A DNA stretch of 64,000 nucleotides from Sipunculus nudus (GCA_026874595.1 CM049313.1:77182659-77246658); one strand, 5' to 3'; numbered from the stretch's first letter, positions 22,652 through 34,328 are shown. Made by a program: numbers and translations. Notes: a model not told the origin generated them from the sequence alone.

Positions 22652-25390
22652 GATTACAGAAGACTGGTCTGCTGATGGTTAAAATCTGCTCACTGAGGCG
22701 TGTGGAAGTGCGAAGAAACACCAAGAGTGTATGCTGACACTTTATTAGACACAGATAAGGCGCAGTGCTCCAAGCATGTGGATGCTGAACCTGGTGAGCC
22801 TTCAAAGATATGACAATACAACGACATGACAATACAATCTACCACACACATGACAACATTGGTACATATAACAGCAATAGCAAAACAACCATGGCTATTC
22901 CACACACTAAGAGCCACCTAAACTTACTCAGATGATGCATGTTATATTAACACCTTGATGATGCCTGTTAAGAGTTATACAGCTTACAGAATGGTAAACG
23001 TATACTAATTCAGGCATATGATCACATGGTGAATTTTGAGTCCTAACGAATATGTGGCAAGTCCGTAACGACGTTGACGTTTGGTACAGTTTATTATGAC
23101 TATGACATCACATCAGGTACAAAAAGCCATATCCATATCTGGAACCTGGGCTCTAGTCAGAAAGAAGCCCCCACTGCAACAAATGAAAAACCTGTTGCAG
23201 ATATTCTGCACATAATAAAAGAAAATGATATATAATGTCCTTCACTGATCAATTTTCAATAATACAGAATCCTGTTATTTATATCACAACTTATGTCACT
23301 TATTATAAGCAGTTGTACTGCAAGATATGTTATACGTACAAATAAAGGCTCAATCAAATAATCTGTTTACTCATTTACAAATCCGTGACTATGTTCTGTT
23401 ATTTTCCTTTACATCGACGTTAACATCAGTATTTAGTCAAACCACTAAGAGATTAAACACATACGTGACTTTAAAATAATATTGTCCCCAGCACCACATT
23501 AGCAAGTAAATTCTACATAGCATTTATGTCTCATAAAAACAGCATGACAAATTAACTACAAGATAGCAAGATATATTTTCAATCCTAACTCAACCCGCGC
23601 AGTTAACAATGAGCATAGTTAGATGTAAACAAACACAAAGCTGTGAGGTATTACGAGCACTTCCGCCCAGACAAATGTACACAAAAGGGTTTCTCTGAAC
23701 TGCAAATGGCATCCCCGATACTCGGTTCCATCAATTTCCAAATATTCTCTATTATTCACGACAACAGTTTTCTTTAAAATATTCATAATATTAATAGGAA
23801 GCCACAGAAAGCTTACCAAAACATACATTTAACTGCATAATCACCCATATTACACGGAAATTATGACATATTTACCAAGAATTACCAAAGAAACGATACA
23901 GCCGTACATAAATATAAAGTTCACTTCTTTCGCCGGTTAAACTTTAAATGGCCATGTGCGGGCACAAACGTACATACGTCATCCTTGTTTTACAAGAAAT
24001 AAATAAATAAATACTTACGAAATCTATGCCAATGCGAGCAATAACCTGCTACTATATCCTGCCATGACGACAACGGCTGTCCTATTCCCCAAAAACTTCA
24101 GCAAAGGAACAAACTTTACTTAGTAACGCCGTCCATCCGGACCTATGAAAGGTTACACCGGAAAAATACAAAGCGTTTCCCAGCAATCCTTGCGCTAACA
24201 ATCTAAGACTGCCTTCCGTTGGGCTGTTCCTTAAAACTACATGAGCCAATACAAAAATATGGGCTATTCCACATAAAGTGCATCACGGACCCGTCACATA
24301 TAGAAACTTCACACTGACTGACTCTCATGTGACATAACATAACAACAACGTAAGATTCTGGGATAACGCAGTATTATACAGCTACAGTAGCCAACATACA
24401 CTTGCACCAAGCAAATGACAAAGTCCATGTTATGACAAGTATATGCCAGGCGATGACAAAGATGACAAAATCCAGTATTTGACTCTATAGGCAATATTGC
24501 AACAACTCCCTACTAGTAAGTGTCCAAGTTTATCAAGCTTGCAAATGAACAAGTGTAATGTTTATGAATTCTGATGTAAGAAGTTAACACGAGCTAATGC
24601 ATGACAAATCCCATCTCAAACAGTACTAAATATACTCGTAACCTTGTGCTAAATATGTGCACACAAGTCTACATACGTGTGCGCACTTATGGAAACACTG
24701 CTCACACCCATAACCACGAAACCTGGATAACACATCACAGTTAAATATAAAACATTCAAATTTTACGCCTTTCTAATTTCCACACACACACTGGCTGGGC
24801 CGAGCACAGACCTACTGAGCTGAACTGCGAACTTTGGTCTTGTCGATCAAACTATGTGCTGACATCACTGTAAAGCAACAAAGCAAAGTTAAACAAAAAT
24901 CACCCCTTCGCCCGCATCAACCAAAACTGTGAATATGACTGCATAATACCGAAACACACACCGTCGGCCCTTTAAGGTAATCCTCAAACCTAATACCGTC
25001 AAGATGGCCGCAAAATTGCGCATGGTGTCAGGTATGACACACAACCTTATAAAACCACAATATGCCTCATATCTCCTCCTTTAAAGCTAACAAGTTCAAA
25101 GTAGGCAAATGAACCAGCAATTGCCTGATCTGAAAACCCACATTAAAGAATCACTGATATGTTCACATGAAACTATAAGTCCAATTTCTTGGATGGTTTT
25201 AGAACACGAGTAGAACGGCACAAAGGACCAGCCAATCCCAAAGGAGTAAGGCTAGGAACTGAGATGTTATTCTCACTATTCACCTGACAATGGTCAGTTA
25301 CGACGGCATCAATAGAAATCACAGTCAGGTTCAGGCAAGTCTGGTGTATCACTGTTTACAATATCAACCAGGGTGTCTCTCTGGCATTGA
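22652..25390. other. Long stretch without recognised genes
   Basis: Short open frames occur on both strands, but none has a recognisable motif. The region 23900-25060 has more CpG than its surroundings and could hold LTR sequence: TATAAAA on the plus strand at about 25040 and an AATAAA complement at 22738 are the only signals seen. Confidence 0.35.
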
Positions 25391-25406
25391 CCTGCTATCT
25401 TCAGCG

Positions 25407-25905
25407 TTAGTGGAACTTTCTCTCGGGTTTCTGTGGTGTCAAGGTAGGGGAGACGATTATATTGAAATAGTCCCTTTGGTGTATTAATGGTAACATTTTT
25501 CTTTGAAGACTCTTCCAGCTCAACTTGTAAGTATGCTTTGTGCAGTCTAGTCTTGTATAAGTCTGACCTCCAGACAGTGAAGCATGTAAATCCTCAATAT
25601 GAGGCAGTTGATTTTTACTCAGTTTAGCCACACTATTCACTGTTGTTCTAAAGTCACCACATATAAGTACTCCTTGTCCTCCTGACTTTAACACTGGGAT
25701 AATCAGGGCAGCCAATTTTGAGAATTCTACTGCCATTTTTCCGTAACTTGTCTAATTCATTATTGACAGGATTTGTAAGGGCATATGGTACTCTTTGTGG
25801 CTTAAAAAACTTTGGCCCTGCTTCAGTATCCACCAAAAAATGACCCTTTACTCCTTTAAGTGTACCAAGTCTATCCTCTATCAACACAAGAGTACTGATC
25901 TAATA
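25407..25905 (-). pseudogene. Element C reverse transcriptase, N-terminal part
   Basis: One frame reads EDRLGTLKGVKGHFLVDTEA with PKFFKPQRVPYAL; the next reads PVLKSGGQGVLICGDFRTTV, LPHIEDLHASLSGGQTYTRL and then DCTKHTYKL. This is the fingers and first palm part of a gypsy RT of the K02A2.6-like type. The first catalytic aspartate (in the TRLD block) is kept. The frame ends near the TINT-G-F-Y motif, before the second active-site box. One frameshift is needed at about 25740. Confidence 0.82.
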
Positions 25906-26159
25906 ATGCCTGACATGAAGTATCACTGGGCTGGCTCACTGCAGTCAAGTTATAGATATTTTTGGTATGTTTCGATAAAAATGTCAAATGATAAGGGAAA
26001 AGCATGATAATAACAGATTTATTTTGCTAAACAAGTAAAAATACTACATAATAAAGGAAAGTGTATGATTTTGTCTTCTTGAAAGAAATGTCCGAGCAGC
26101 TGTAGCTCAAAATTGGTAACTTACTTCGGAAAATAAAAATAAAAATTTTTGATGCGGGG

Positions 26160-26600
26160 GTTTAAAATTGATCCGGGCGGTGCCTAGGAACCATACCTAT
26201 TATTTTTGTTGGCCTTACTAGTCTAATCTCAGCCCCATCAAAGATGGCCTCTCTCCTGGTACAAATAACAATGGTAGGTTGGCACACTGACCTTTGCATG
26301 CAACAGTAAAGTGGATCATCCCAAGAACGGATATGGATTCTCCTGCACATGTTTACAGCACTTATTTCACTGGGTGAAAAACAATGCCTGGTAAAGACAT
26401 CTTATATGTCTTATCACTAATCAGGGATACAGAAGCACCTGTATCAATGTCCATTTTAAGATTTTGGCCATTAATCAACAGTTCAACATTTGTGTAAGTG
26501 AAACTACTTAAAAAAACCATTACAGATAGTCTTAATATGATTGCATGTGTCTGCTTGTGGTTCTCATTACTACATCTAAAACACTTAATTCTGCCTGCTG
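26160..26600 (-). pseudogene. Element C zinc knuckle and protease
   Basis: At about 26595-26540 a frame reads RIKCFRCSNENHKQTHAI, a CCHC knuckle whose final cysteine has been lost. The protease follows at about 26475: VELLINGQNLKMDIDTGASV with SLISDKTY, an intact D-T-G-A active site, then GESISVLG in another frame, where -SVLG- is the expected flap-region end, and LPLLFVPGERPSLMG, which resembles the second conserved block. Stops near 26370 break it. Confidence 0.75.
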
Positions 26601-26707
26601 GCTTCCCCTTACTGGAAGTCGTACTGTATGCTGACTTCTCAACAAACTATACAGTTTCTTTATCATTATTGCTAGTACAGTGAAACCCTGGGCTGGGGAC
26701 ACCCATC

Positions 26708-27825
26708 TCAGGTGAACTCTTGGAACCCAATACGAGTCCGCCGCAGCCTCTGTCTTACAGGTGGGGAGTCCCCAGTCTCTATTTTATGTCTAACTGCGGA
26801 TAAGCAGCCCAGATCCAAGTCATCTTTGGCAAAGATGTCCTCATAGTCCAGCAGCAACTGGCCTAATGACTTAAGGCATTCGTCAGGCTGACCCTGCGGC
26901 GAATCCTCACACAACTGGTTCAGATGAGATGGCATTTTGGCTGTAAGCTCATCAAGTGACTCTGATACTGATACTCTCATCACCTCACGCCGTTTCCAGC
27001 TCTGATGATTCTGTATTCCCTTTCACTTCATCTGAATTATCATGCTGTAGACTAGATTTTGTCGGCTCTGCGATTCCCAGCGGTGCCGATACAAAATCAT
27101 TCATGCTAGACGACAGAAAGCCACAAGCCACAGGATCTTGGCCTTCCATGATATCTTCTTCTTGAACTGCTGTGCCCACAATGGTTAGAGCGGCCAAACT
27201 GACTGATGTATTTGATTCGTTCGTCACATCAAAGAAACCTTTGTTCTGGATTAAGGACAGGAGGGTCGCAAATTAACTAAATCGCTACTGGGTTCCAAAA
27301 CGAAGATCTCTGTTGCTGGCGACCCGTTTCGCTATTTCCACAGGGATTCACATCAGTGTATTAGGAGGTATGCAACATGATTTGGGCACAACCGTTTTAT
27401 AGACGTGGCATTCTTCCCCTTGGTAGCTTTTCTTAAGTGTTGCATAGATCCGTTACCATCTACAGAGATGCATTTGTCCATTAAGTTGATCTTACATCTA
27501 TGCCGCACCAGAAAGTCAAGCCCTAACAGGACCGGGTCTCTTATCTCGGCCAGAAATACGTCCCACAAGAAGACAGAGTTGCCAACTTGTATTGGAACTT
27601 GTAGCAACTTGTGGGCTTGGATACCACGACCACCACCAATCCTGTTAACTGTACCTTTGGGCATTCAGTCAGTTGGTCTTCTGGAATACCCATTAGATCG
27701 TAGCTTACTACAGTAACTTTTGCGGCACTGTCAACGATGGCGGATGTTTTTATTCCGTTGATAGCTATGGGTATGATTAGGTTTAATCCCTTTGACTGCC
27801 TAATGTGCATTATAATTTCAGTCAT
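26708..27825 (-). pseudogene. Element D protease and pol linker
   Basis: The protease starts at 27825: LNLIIPIAINGIKTSAIVDS then AAKVTVVSYDLM, where the active site reads D-S-A-A instead of D-T-G-A; D-T-A-A variants are, from memory, common in this branch of invertebrate gypsy elements. The second block is VGNSVFLWDVFLAEIRDPVL followed by LGLDFLVRH. The linker before the RT (26983-26708) has LTAKMPSHLNQLCEDSP, LLLDYEDIFAKDDLDLG and HKIETGDSPPVRQRLRRT, the conserved approach to a gypsy RT. The RT itself is missing. Frameshifts occur near 27600 and 26985. Confidence 0.8.
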
Positions 27826-27989
27826 TAAAGTCGTTGGATTATATATGTATTTGCTTTCAGCACCTGACAGAGTGGATTAACGATCCACCTTTATGTCTGT
27901 CTGGCTAAGTGTAAAGCTGCCTTTTTCCAAGTTTGAGGTCGCATCACGGCAACCATTTTTAGTTTAAATTTGTATTGTCCTAGCTAGTT

Positions 27990-28131
27990 TGGCTTCTTCC
28001 GGATTATTTCTGCAAGCAGGACTTTGCATAGTGTCCCTTCCGGTGACAGTAGAAGTATATGGCTTCCTTTGGATCTCGAATGAGAGATGGTGTTGGTGGG
28101 TGCTCCTGGAAAGTTACTGTGGGCTTAGTTT
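27990..28131 (-). pseudogene. Element D gag zinc knuckle, left of the Y insertion
   Basis: The minus strand reads RDPKEAIYFYCHRKGHYAKS followed by CLQK and a stop. It is a C-x2-C-x4-H-x4-C knuckle in which the first cysteine has become tyrosine. The upstream gag frame continues across the Y element on its right side. Confidence 0.75.
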
Positions 28132-29632
28132 TTATGCCCCCGCCACAAAGTGGCCGGGGCATATAGTTTTACCAATGTCCGTCCTTCCGTCATTCCGTCA
28201 TTCTGAAATCAAACAGTTGTAGGGACTTTTCTTCGCAATGCCTGCAGATATTGGCCTGATTTTTGGTGTGTGGGCGAATAATGACCAGTTACAGATCGAG
28301 TTCGCGTTTCGTCCCGGTTGACCTACTTTTGACCGTTTTACGGCTCCTAAACTAAGAAAATTTCATGAAAAATAGAAATTTTCATGACAAATACACATGT
28401 ACGGACTTTTTTTCGCAATGCCTGCAGATATTAGGCTGATTTTTAGTGTGTGGGCAGATAATGACCAGTTACAGATCGAGTTCGCGTTTTGTCCCGGTTG
28501 ACCTACTTTTGACCGTTTTACGGCTCCTAAACTTAGAAACATTCATGAAAATAGAAATTTTCATGACAAATACACATGTACAGCCGTTTTAGCCCTCAGC
28601 TCATAGGCTGATGGGCTATTGTCGTCATCCAAGCTGTCCCTCTGTCCGTCCGTCCATCTGTCTGTCCGGTGTCTGTCCGTCCGTCCGTTCCGCGTCTGTT
28701 AACTTTTACCTTGTGAGCGAGATATCTCTAAAAGGATTCTCCGTTGGAATTTTATTTCATCAGTGAAGATGTATATCGATAAAATCTCCGTCAAGTTCGA
28801 AGATGGGTGACCTTGACCCATTTTTCTACATTTTAGAGCTGATTATAGAAAAACACTCAGAAGTTTATATCTCAGGAACCATTGTGTGGATTTTCACAAA
28901 TCTTACTATGATCATTGGGACTGATTGTCTGTATGTGCTGCACAATTTTGGTGGCGCCACCTGCAATTTCTGATTTTTTAATGAAATTTTATCGGATTTT
29001 TTCAATTTTGGCCAGGATATCTCCAAAGGTATTCAACACAGGAACTTCATTTCTTCAGTGCTATTGCATTATATTTACAAAATCTTGGTCAAGTTCAAAG
29101 ATGGGTGATCTTGACCTACTTTTCAAGGTCACAGAGCTTAGTATAGAAAAAAACTTAGGAGCTTATTTCTCAGGAAGCATTTGGTGGATTGTTATGAAAC
29201 ATGGTATATACCTCTCCAATTTAAATTTATAAATGATTATCAACTTTTGCTAATATTCTAGTTTCGCAATGCAGTGCTTACAGATACTGGCCTAATGTTT
29301 GGTCTGTGGGCGCATAATGACCACTTACAGATCGAGTTCGCGTTTCGTCCCAGTTAACCTACTTTCACCATATGACAGATCCTGAACATAGAAAAATTCA
29401 TGAAAGACAGAAATGTTCATGAAAAATGCACATATATGGACTTTTTTTCACAATGCCTGCAGATACTGGCCTGATTTAGGTGTGTTGCTGGATAATGACC
29501 CTTTACAGATCGAGTTTGCATTTTGCCCTTGTTGACCTACTTTTGACCATACAACACCTTTTTTTACAAAATTTAACAAATGTTTCTAATTTGCCCCAGG
29601 CGGGGGCATTCGTGTCGTTCCGACACATCTAG
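28132..29632 (+). mobile_element. Helentron-like non-autonomous element Y (1501 bp)
   Basis: The element begins TTATGCCCCCGCCAC with a hairpin: arms ATGCCCCCGCCAC and GTGGCCGGGGCAT around AAA, one mismatch. It ends with a second hairpin (GTGTCG-TTC-CGACAC) followed by AT and CTAG, then T of the host. ATGCCCCCGCC at 28134 recurs inverted as GGCGGGGGCAT at 29600-29609, close to the 3' end. A 3' hairpin followed by CTAG, subterminal inverted repeats and insertion at a T-T site are hallmarks of Helentron-type rolling-circle elements. If the two starting T residues belong to the element, the element D gag frame on either side is restored. Inside, a unit of roughly 185 bp beginning GGACTTTT.TTCGCAATGCC recurs at about 28227, 28402 and 29440. 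No protein is encoded. Confidence 0.7.
28585..29258 (+). mobile_element. Element Z nested in Y
   Basis: Between two Y internal units a different sequence starts with CAGCTCATAGGCTGATGGGC (a CAGC.CAT-AGGCTG inverted pair), then CTGTCCGTCC-type tracts (28640-28690), GAGCGAGATATCTC and two GATGGGTGA.CTTGACC blocks (28803, 29100). The Y internal repeat resumes at about 29260. The same body sequence occurs inverted at 48000-48490. No coding capacity is seen. Confidence 0.6.
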
Positions 29633-32103
29633 TTGACAACTGTGCCAGCTTTGCGTCCATGGCATTAATCTTAGCCAGGATGTCTGACAGCTTCACTTTC
29701 TGATCAGAAATTGACCTGTTTTGCTCTGACTCTGCATCTTGGCTGTGAGCTTTTAAATGGTGCTGTGGTGAAGATGGTGTCAACATTGCGGGATCATGAT
29801 GCCGTGTAGGCGCAGGTGTGTTTTGCTTCAGTCGAGATCGCTGAAATTGCTTCTGCCTCAAGGATGCTTGTCGTATTCAAGTGTCATGTCATCTATGAGG
29901 TCGTCACTGCAGTCTGAGACATTAACACAGTAAGCGGACCTCTTGGCTCGATAAGCGGTCTTCCCAAAAATAACTCTACTATTGTTGATAAAGCTCTTGA
30001 CATGTTTTACTGCCCTATTGACAGTTTGAGGGTTCTTGTCCATGGCTGAGGCTGCCGCGTTCTTATCAAGACAACCTCTCAAGTAAGCTCCAGTCAGCCC
30101 CAGGTAACCATCTAAAACCATAAATAAAACTCACTGGCCATACGTTTCTAATGTTTCATCCTCATTTTGTCTCACAAACTGTAGTGAGCTCCCGACAGTA
30201 ATTGGTTCATCACTGTGCCCAAATCGACTGTGCAACTTCTTTTATGCTGCGATAGTCATCCTGGATGTTCAGTTTCCTGACCAGCTCCAGGGCTTTCCTT
30301 GTCAGACAATCTACCAGGCGTTCTGCCTTTTTGTCAATAGACCAGTTGTATCTGGAAGCATATCTCTCAAATTGGAAGATGAATGATTTCCAGCTGCATT
30401 CCCCGTCTCCAGAGAAACTGGATAGCTTTGGCGGGGGTGGAGATCTCCCCCTTTGTCCATGGCTGGGAATTGACTCGAACGACCTGCTGTTATGACCATC
30501 AAATCTCTTGCATTCAGGTTCCTTGGACCCTGAATTTGATGAGGAACTGGGACTTTGGCCAAAAGTATGTCTATAAGGTTCCCCACGCGGAGACAGCCAT
30601 TACAGAGGCCTCGCTCTGCCTGGAGCACGTTCAGCCGGGGACTGACTTCTGCTGTACTGGTGGGTGTTACTAGACTCCTTTGGCCTTGACCTGCTCCTAG
30701 GACAGCAATCCTTGTGTTCCCTAACTTGTGAGTAAGGAGAAACAGCGTTGGGTATTTTGGGTGGAGCATAGGTAGTTTCTGGCTGTAAAACTGTATTACC
30801 ATACCTTCCAGAATATGGTGACCTTGACCTTTGGTTTGCCACTTGTACATCTTGCATATGTGCATGACAGGGTCTATGATCCATATCTCCCTGTAATATC
30901 TTCGTTGGATCAGCAGACATTCCTGGTATTGGCAGCAGCCTGGGATCTTCCCTAATCCCAGATGCAACAAAAGGTGATGGTGCATATGTTTGATCAGGCA
31001 ACAGCAGATATGGCTGCACGGGTGAAACAGGGGAAGCAAAAGGGGTAGGAGTGTGAGCAAACATTGGTGGAGGCGGAGGGGGATACATGGAGGAATTAGG
31101 ATTACCCGGGAATAGGTATGGGTAGTAGGGCATTGGGTAACGACCTTGGCCGGGGTCCCCGCAGTAAGGGCGCGCTTGTGACAGTACCTTTTGGTTTACT
31201 GGGACACCATATGGACACCATATATCTGATGATCAACATATCCGGAAAGTAGGGGCCGGTAAGTATGGTGTGGTCTATGTGACTGTTGCGCAGGTGTACT
31301 CTGCATAGAAATGGGCCCAGTTTAATTCCTCCCATATGTATGGCCATGCCTGGTAGCCTTAGGCTGCTAATATTTAGGGGAAGGGCGATCTGATGGTGCT
31401 TGTATAACATCCGTTTCCAGATCATATGTTCCATGTATATCCTGAGGGGGAATATTGTTAACGATTTTATGTACAGAATGGATTACCTGTGGGACTGTAT
31501 TTATTTGTTGTCGAGCAGGGCTAGCTGGATTGTCAGCTGTAGATAATAGAGTGCAATTGGCCATATCATAGCATTAAGAACTTTCTTCTGAATAAGGTAC
31601 AGTAGGCTGCTGCCCTGGAGAATTGGTGGCATGAAAATCAGTCTGCTGTAAGGAGAGTCTGTCCGGCGTTTATGATGGGACCCCAAAACCCTGTCTCATT
31701 ATGACTTTCCTGTCTGAAGTGGTTTCATCAATTATTTGGCCAACAGACTTTCCATACACATTATCTTTAGGAATTTTGATAGAATATTTAGAGAATGAGG
31801 GTCAGTGCCAGATTAAGGAAACTTTGTGCATTCCTTCGGAACATCTGTAACTACAAACTGAGATTCACTTTGAATCTCACCAACCGTGGTGAGTGAAATC
31901 CTGCAAGTGCGTGTTAAATTTTCCCATTCAGTATCAGGAACACCTGTCACTCCCGGCAGATCATTAATGGAAAAATCTGGTTTTTCCGCACGCAACAAAA
32001 GAAGTGCAGCGGCAGAGTCGGCATTATGATAATCTGCCAGGTGAGCAGATATCTCTTCAAGAGTGGCAGAAAGGGGATTCAATATACGAGTCGGAGTGAA
32101 CAT
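29633..32103 (-). pseudogene. Element D gag
   Basis: The frame starts with MFTPTRILNPLSATLEEISA at 32103 and reads DLPGVTGVPDTEWENLTRTC. It passes through a Pro-rich region at about 31130-31030 (MPYYPYLFPGNPN, then several prolines) and an Arg/Ser-rich region. A capsid-like core lies at about 30400-30200, where broken frames give FIFQFERYASRYNWSIDKKA and ERLVDCLTRKALELVRKLN. Frames from 30121 to 29640 continue with CLDKNAAASAMDKNPQTVNR, AVKHVKSFINNSRV and a basic tail up to the Y insertion. The gag is long (over 800 codons when frames are followed), broken by at least five frame changes. Confidence 0.7.
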
Positions 32104-33048
32104 GGTTTAGTTTATGTTGGAGCTGTAGATATATTTATACATAAAATGCGACAAATAGCTCTACCACCTCGCCTCAGGATGGACAGAATCAGATAAAAGT
32201 GACTGGTAGATAAAGCAGAAAAAGCATTGAATCATGCAACACGCGAAAACATCAACTAGATAAGGCAATTGAAAGCGCTAAATTGCTGACAGAATAAATA
32301 AAAAGGAGAGAAGCAAGTTGCAAGGAAAGTATTATTGCATATTACAGTGCTGAGTTAAAGGAAAAGCAGGCACAGCAGTATAATAGATAAGCAATATGAT
32401 ATAAAATATTTGACTATGAGGTATATGAATATTATTAGAACCAGGGTAGTGACAGGCTCTGAACAGAAAATATTGGACCAATGACAAGGACTACATGCAG
32501 GTTATCATGCAAGTGGATTCACACAATGAGAAAAAATAGGCCTGAAAAAATTGTGCTGGTTAAATAATACTGAAAAAACGGCAGGTTGTCAGCAGAATTA
32601 TTGTGAAAGAATAATGTCAGCCTTGACTAACAAATAAGTGTCAAAAATCCAATAGGACTGTCAACACCGCTAATGACTGACTGACTGACAACAGCACTGA
32701 GCGACAAACAGTTGGCAACGGCGCTGAGCGATAATTGGTTGACAACACCGCTGTGCATTAAACTGGAAAACCCCACGTTAGGTGGACGTCAGGCGTGGAG
32801 TTGGGGGATAATAACAGAGCGCACCGCTACAGTGTCAGTTATCCTAAGCAGGGAATAAATAACAGTAAACAGATAAATACGGTTCAACTGGTCTAAGGTA
32901 AACCTAACAAGTGACGAAGTGGTTACTGAAGGCTATTAATATCGGAAGAGAAAATTGTGGTGATAAACTGAGGAAAGAAATCAACGGGGGGAAAATGGCT
33001 TCCCCAGTGAAAAGTCTCTGCTGAAAACTAGCAAAGACACGCTAGCAA
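32104..33048 (-). other. Element D leader between primer site and gag
   Basis: Non-coding. Three diverged copies of a unit of about 28 bp (TGACAAC...CTGAGCGA) lie at 32685-32765. Confidence 0.55.
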
Positions 33049-33070
33049 CCGATTCATCTCGTCGCCAAAA
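33049..33070 (-). promoter_or_regulatory. Element D primer-binding site
   Basis: The element strand reads TTTTGGCGACGAGATGAATC directly after the LTR end CA. The TGGCGACGAG core beginning with TGG is the usual primer-binding form of many invertebrate gypsy elements. Confidence 0.75.
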
Positions 33071-33320
33071 TGTAAGCGGGAGACTTACGTAAAGCTTACA
33101 TGACACTTACGAGGCCGATGAGTCCGATAAGTGACTCCCGGCAGTATAGTTCAATATAGAAGCCTTCTTGTTTAGGAAACCTGGAAACTCTCTCAGTGCG
33201 CATGCCCAGATGTGCCTGGTGTCACGGCGGATGATGTCCAAGGGAAACTCTCTACAGTGCGCATGCCCAGATGTGCCTGGTGTCACGGCGGATGATGTCC
33301 AGGGGAAACTCTCTACTACA
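33071..33320 (-). repeat. Element D 5' LTR (250 bp) with internal 60-bp duplication
   Basis: The LTR runs TGTAAGCGGG...CTCTACTACA on the plus strand, with TG and CA ends on both strands. It is bordered by the primer-binding site and by element E RNase H coding sequence. Two head-to-tail copies of a unit of about 63 bp (GGAAACTCTCT, CAGTGCGCATGCCCAGATGT, CACGGCGGATGATGTCCA) lie at 33182-33310. No second LTR copy is present. Confidence 0.75.
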
Positions 33321-33324
33321 CTGT

Positions 33325-33578
33325 AATAACACAGACCTAGCATCTACAGCTAACTTAAAAGGTACAGAAAAGTCTGGATCTGCTAAAACTGGTGAACTAT
33401 GCAGAATTGCTTTCAAATTCTTAAATGCATTTTCACACTGAACACTCCATACAAACTCTTGTTCCTTCTTTAACAAATTAGTCAAAGGTTCAGCTATGTC
33501 AGCAGAAAAATTTTGACAAAACTTCCTGTAGTATCCAACCATACCAAGAAAACACATTATTTGCTTTTTGTTTTCTGG
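33325..33578 (-). pseudogene. Element E connection and RNase H N-terminus, truncated
   Basis: Reads MCFLGMVGYYRKFCQNFSAD, LTNLLKKEQEFVWSVQCENA and then SVPFKLAVDARSVLLQC. LAVDA is the start of RNase H with its first catalytic aspartate. A few residues expected between VDA and VLLQ are deleted. The frame is cut by the outer end of element D's LTR at 33320. Confidence 0.85.
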
Positions 33579-34328
33579 TCAAGGAAATGCAGAAATAGCA
33601 CTTATCTTAGCATCAACAGTTTTTACCTTACCCTGCCCTACAATATGACCCAAACATGTTACTTGTGCATGACAAAACCCAGATTTTACTAAGTTGACGG
33701 TCAGACGTGCTTCACTGAGTCTTTTGAAGAGGTCGCGAAGTATTTGCAAATGTTTCTCCCAGGTGTCGCTGTACACGATAAGGTCATCAATATATGCGTC
33801 ACTGCCCTGAATGTCCTTGACAACCATATGGATGTGGCGCTGGAACGTGGCTGGTGAGTTTTTCATGGCAAACGGCATAACTTTATACTGGTACAGTCCT
33901 TGCGGCGTAACAAATGCGGACACTTCTTTCGCTCGTTCTGTTAGCAGAACTTGCCAGAATCCTTTTAGCAAGTCAAACTTGGAGACATATCTGGAGCTAC
34001 CGACACTATCAATACAATCATCGATCATCGGAATCGGGAACGTGTCAGTCTTGGTGACAGAGTTCAGTTTTCGATAATCTGTGCACATACGGTAACTTCC
34101 ATCATGTTTTGGCACAAGAATACATGGTGAACTCCAGTTACTGTTACTAGGTTTAATAAAATCATTATCCAGCAAATATTGAATCTCATCCTGTAGATAC
34201 TTTTGTTTTTCTGGATTCAGTCTATATGGATGTTGCTTGACTGCGCTTGCCTCGCCAACATCGACGTCATTGCAGAACATGTTAGTTCGCATTGGAATGT
34301 CACTAAACAAATGTTCATAATTCCGCAC
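33579..34328 (-). CDS. Element E reverse transcriptase, intact open frame (249 codons)
   Basis: An uninterrupted frame covers the whole RT from the leader helix (MRNYEHLFSDIPMRTNMFCN) to the thumb. Motifs in order: LVPKHDGSYRMCTDYRKLNS; FDLLKGFWQVLLTERAKEVS; AFVTPQGLYQYKVMPFAMKN and SPATFQR; the active site DAYIDDLIVYS with both aspartates; then HLQILRDLFKRLSEARLTVN and CLGHIVGQGKV. Residues look intact for polymerase function, and the frame continues in sense to the connection domain after one stop near 33579. It is embedded in a dead element. The likely true start lies upstream within the polyprotein, so the ATG at 34328 is only the first methionine. Confidence 0.9.
   Translation of the reverse strand: MRNYEHLFSDIPMRTNMFCNDVDVGEASAVKQHPYRLNPEKQKYLQDEIQYLLDNDFIKPSNSNWSSPCILVPKHDGSYRMCTDYRKLNSVTKTDTFPIPMIDDCIDSVGSSRYVSKFDLLKGFWQVLLTERAKEVSAFVTPQGLYQYKVMPFAMKNSPATFQRHIHMVVKDIQGSDAYIDDLIVYSDTWEKHLQILRDLFKRLSEARLTVNLVKSGFCHAQVTCLGHIVGQGKVKTVDAKISAISAFP

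Larger units (their letters stand above)
25400..26690 (-). mobile_element. Ty3/gypsy fragment C (knuckle, protease, RT start)
   Basis: From right to left the minus strand carries a degenerate zinc knuckle, a protease and the first two thirds of a gypsy RT, then ends. It abuts element D at about 26700. No LTR or integrase belonging to it was seen. Confidence 0.75.
26700..33320 (-). mobile_element. Ty3/gypsy retrotransposon D, with 5' LTR, gag and protease; 3' half missing
   Basis: From right to left: complete 5' LTR (33320-33071), primer-binding site, 945-bp leader, gag (32103-about 28000, interrupted by element Y), protease, and a pol linker that ends at about 26710. RT, RNase H, integrase and the 3' LTR are absent; element C follows instead. 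D lies in the RNase H region of element E, so it arrived after E. Confidence 0.8.

Noticed and set aside
33071-33135. Hammerhead ribozyme in element D's LTR (GGCCGATGAGTCC)
   Set aside because: The CUGAUGA core would need a C-to-T change and no GAAA with matching stems follows on either strand; only a CACTTA/TAAGTG hairpin is present.
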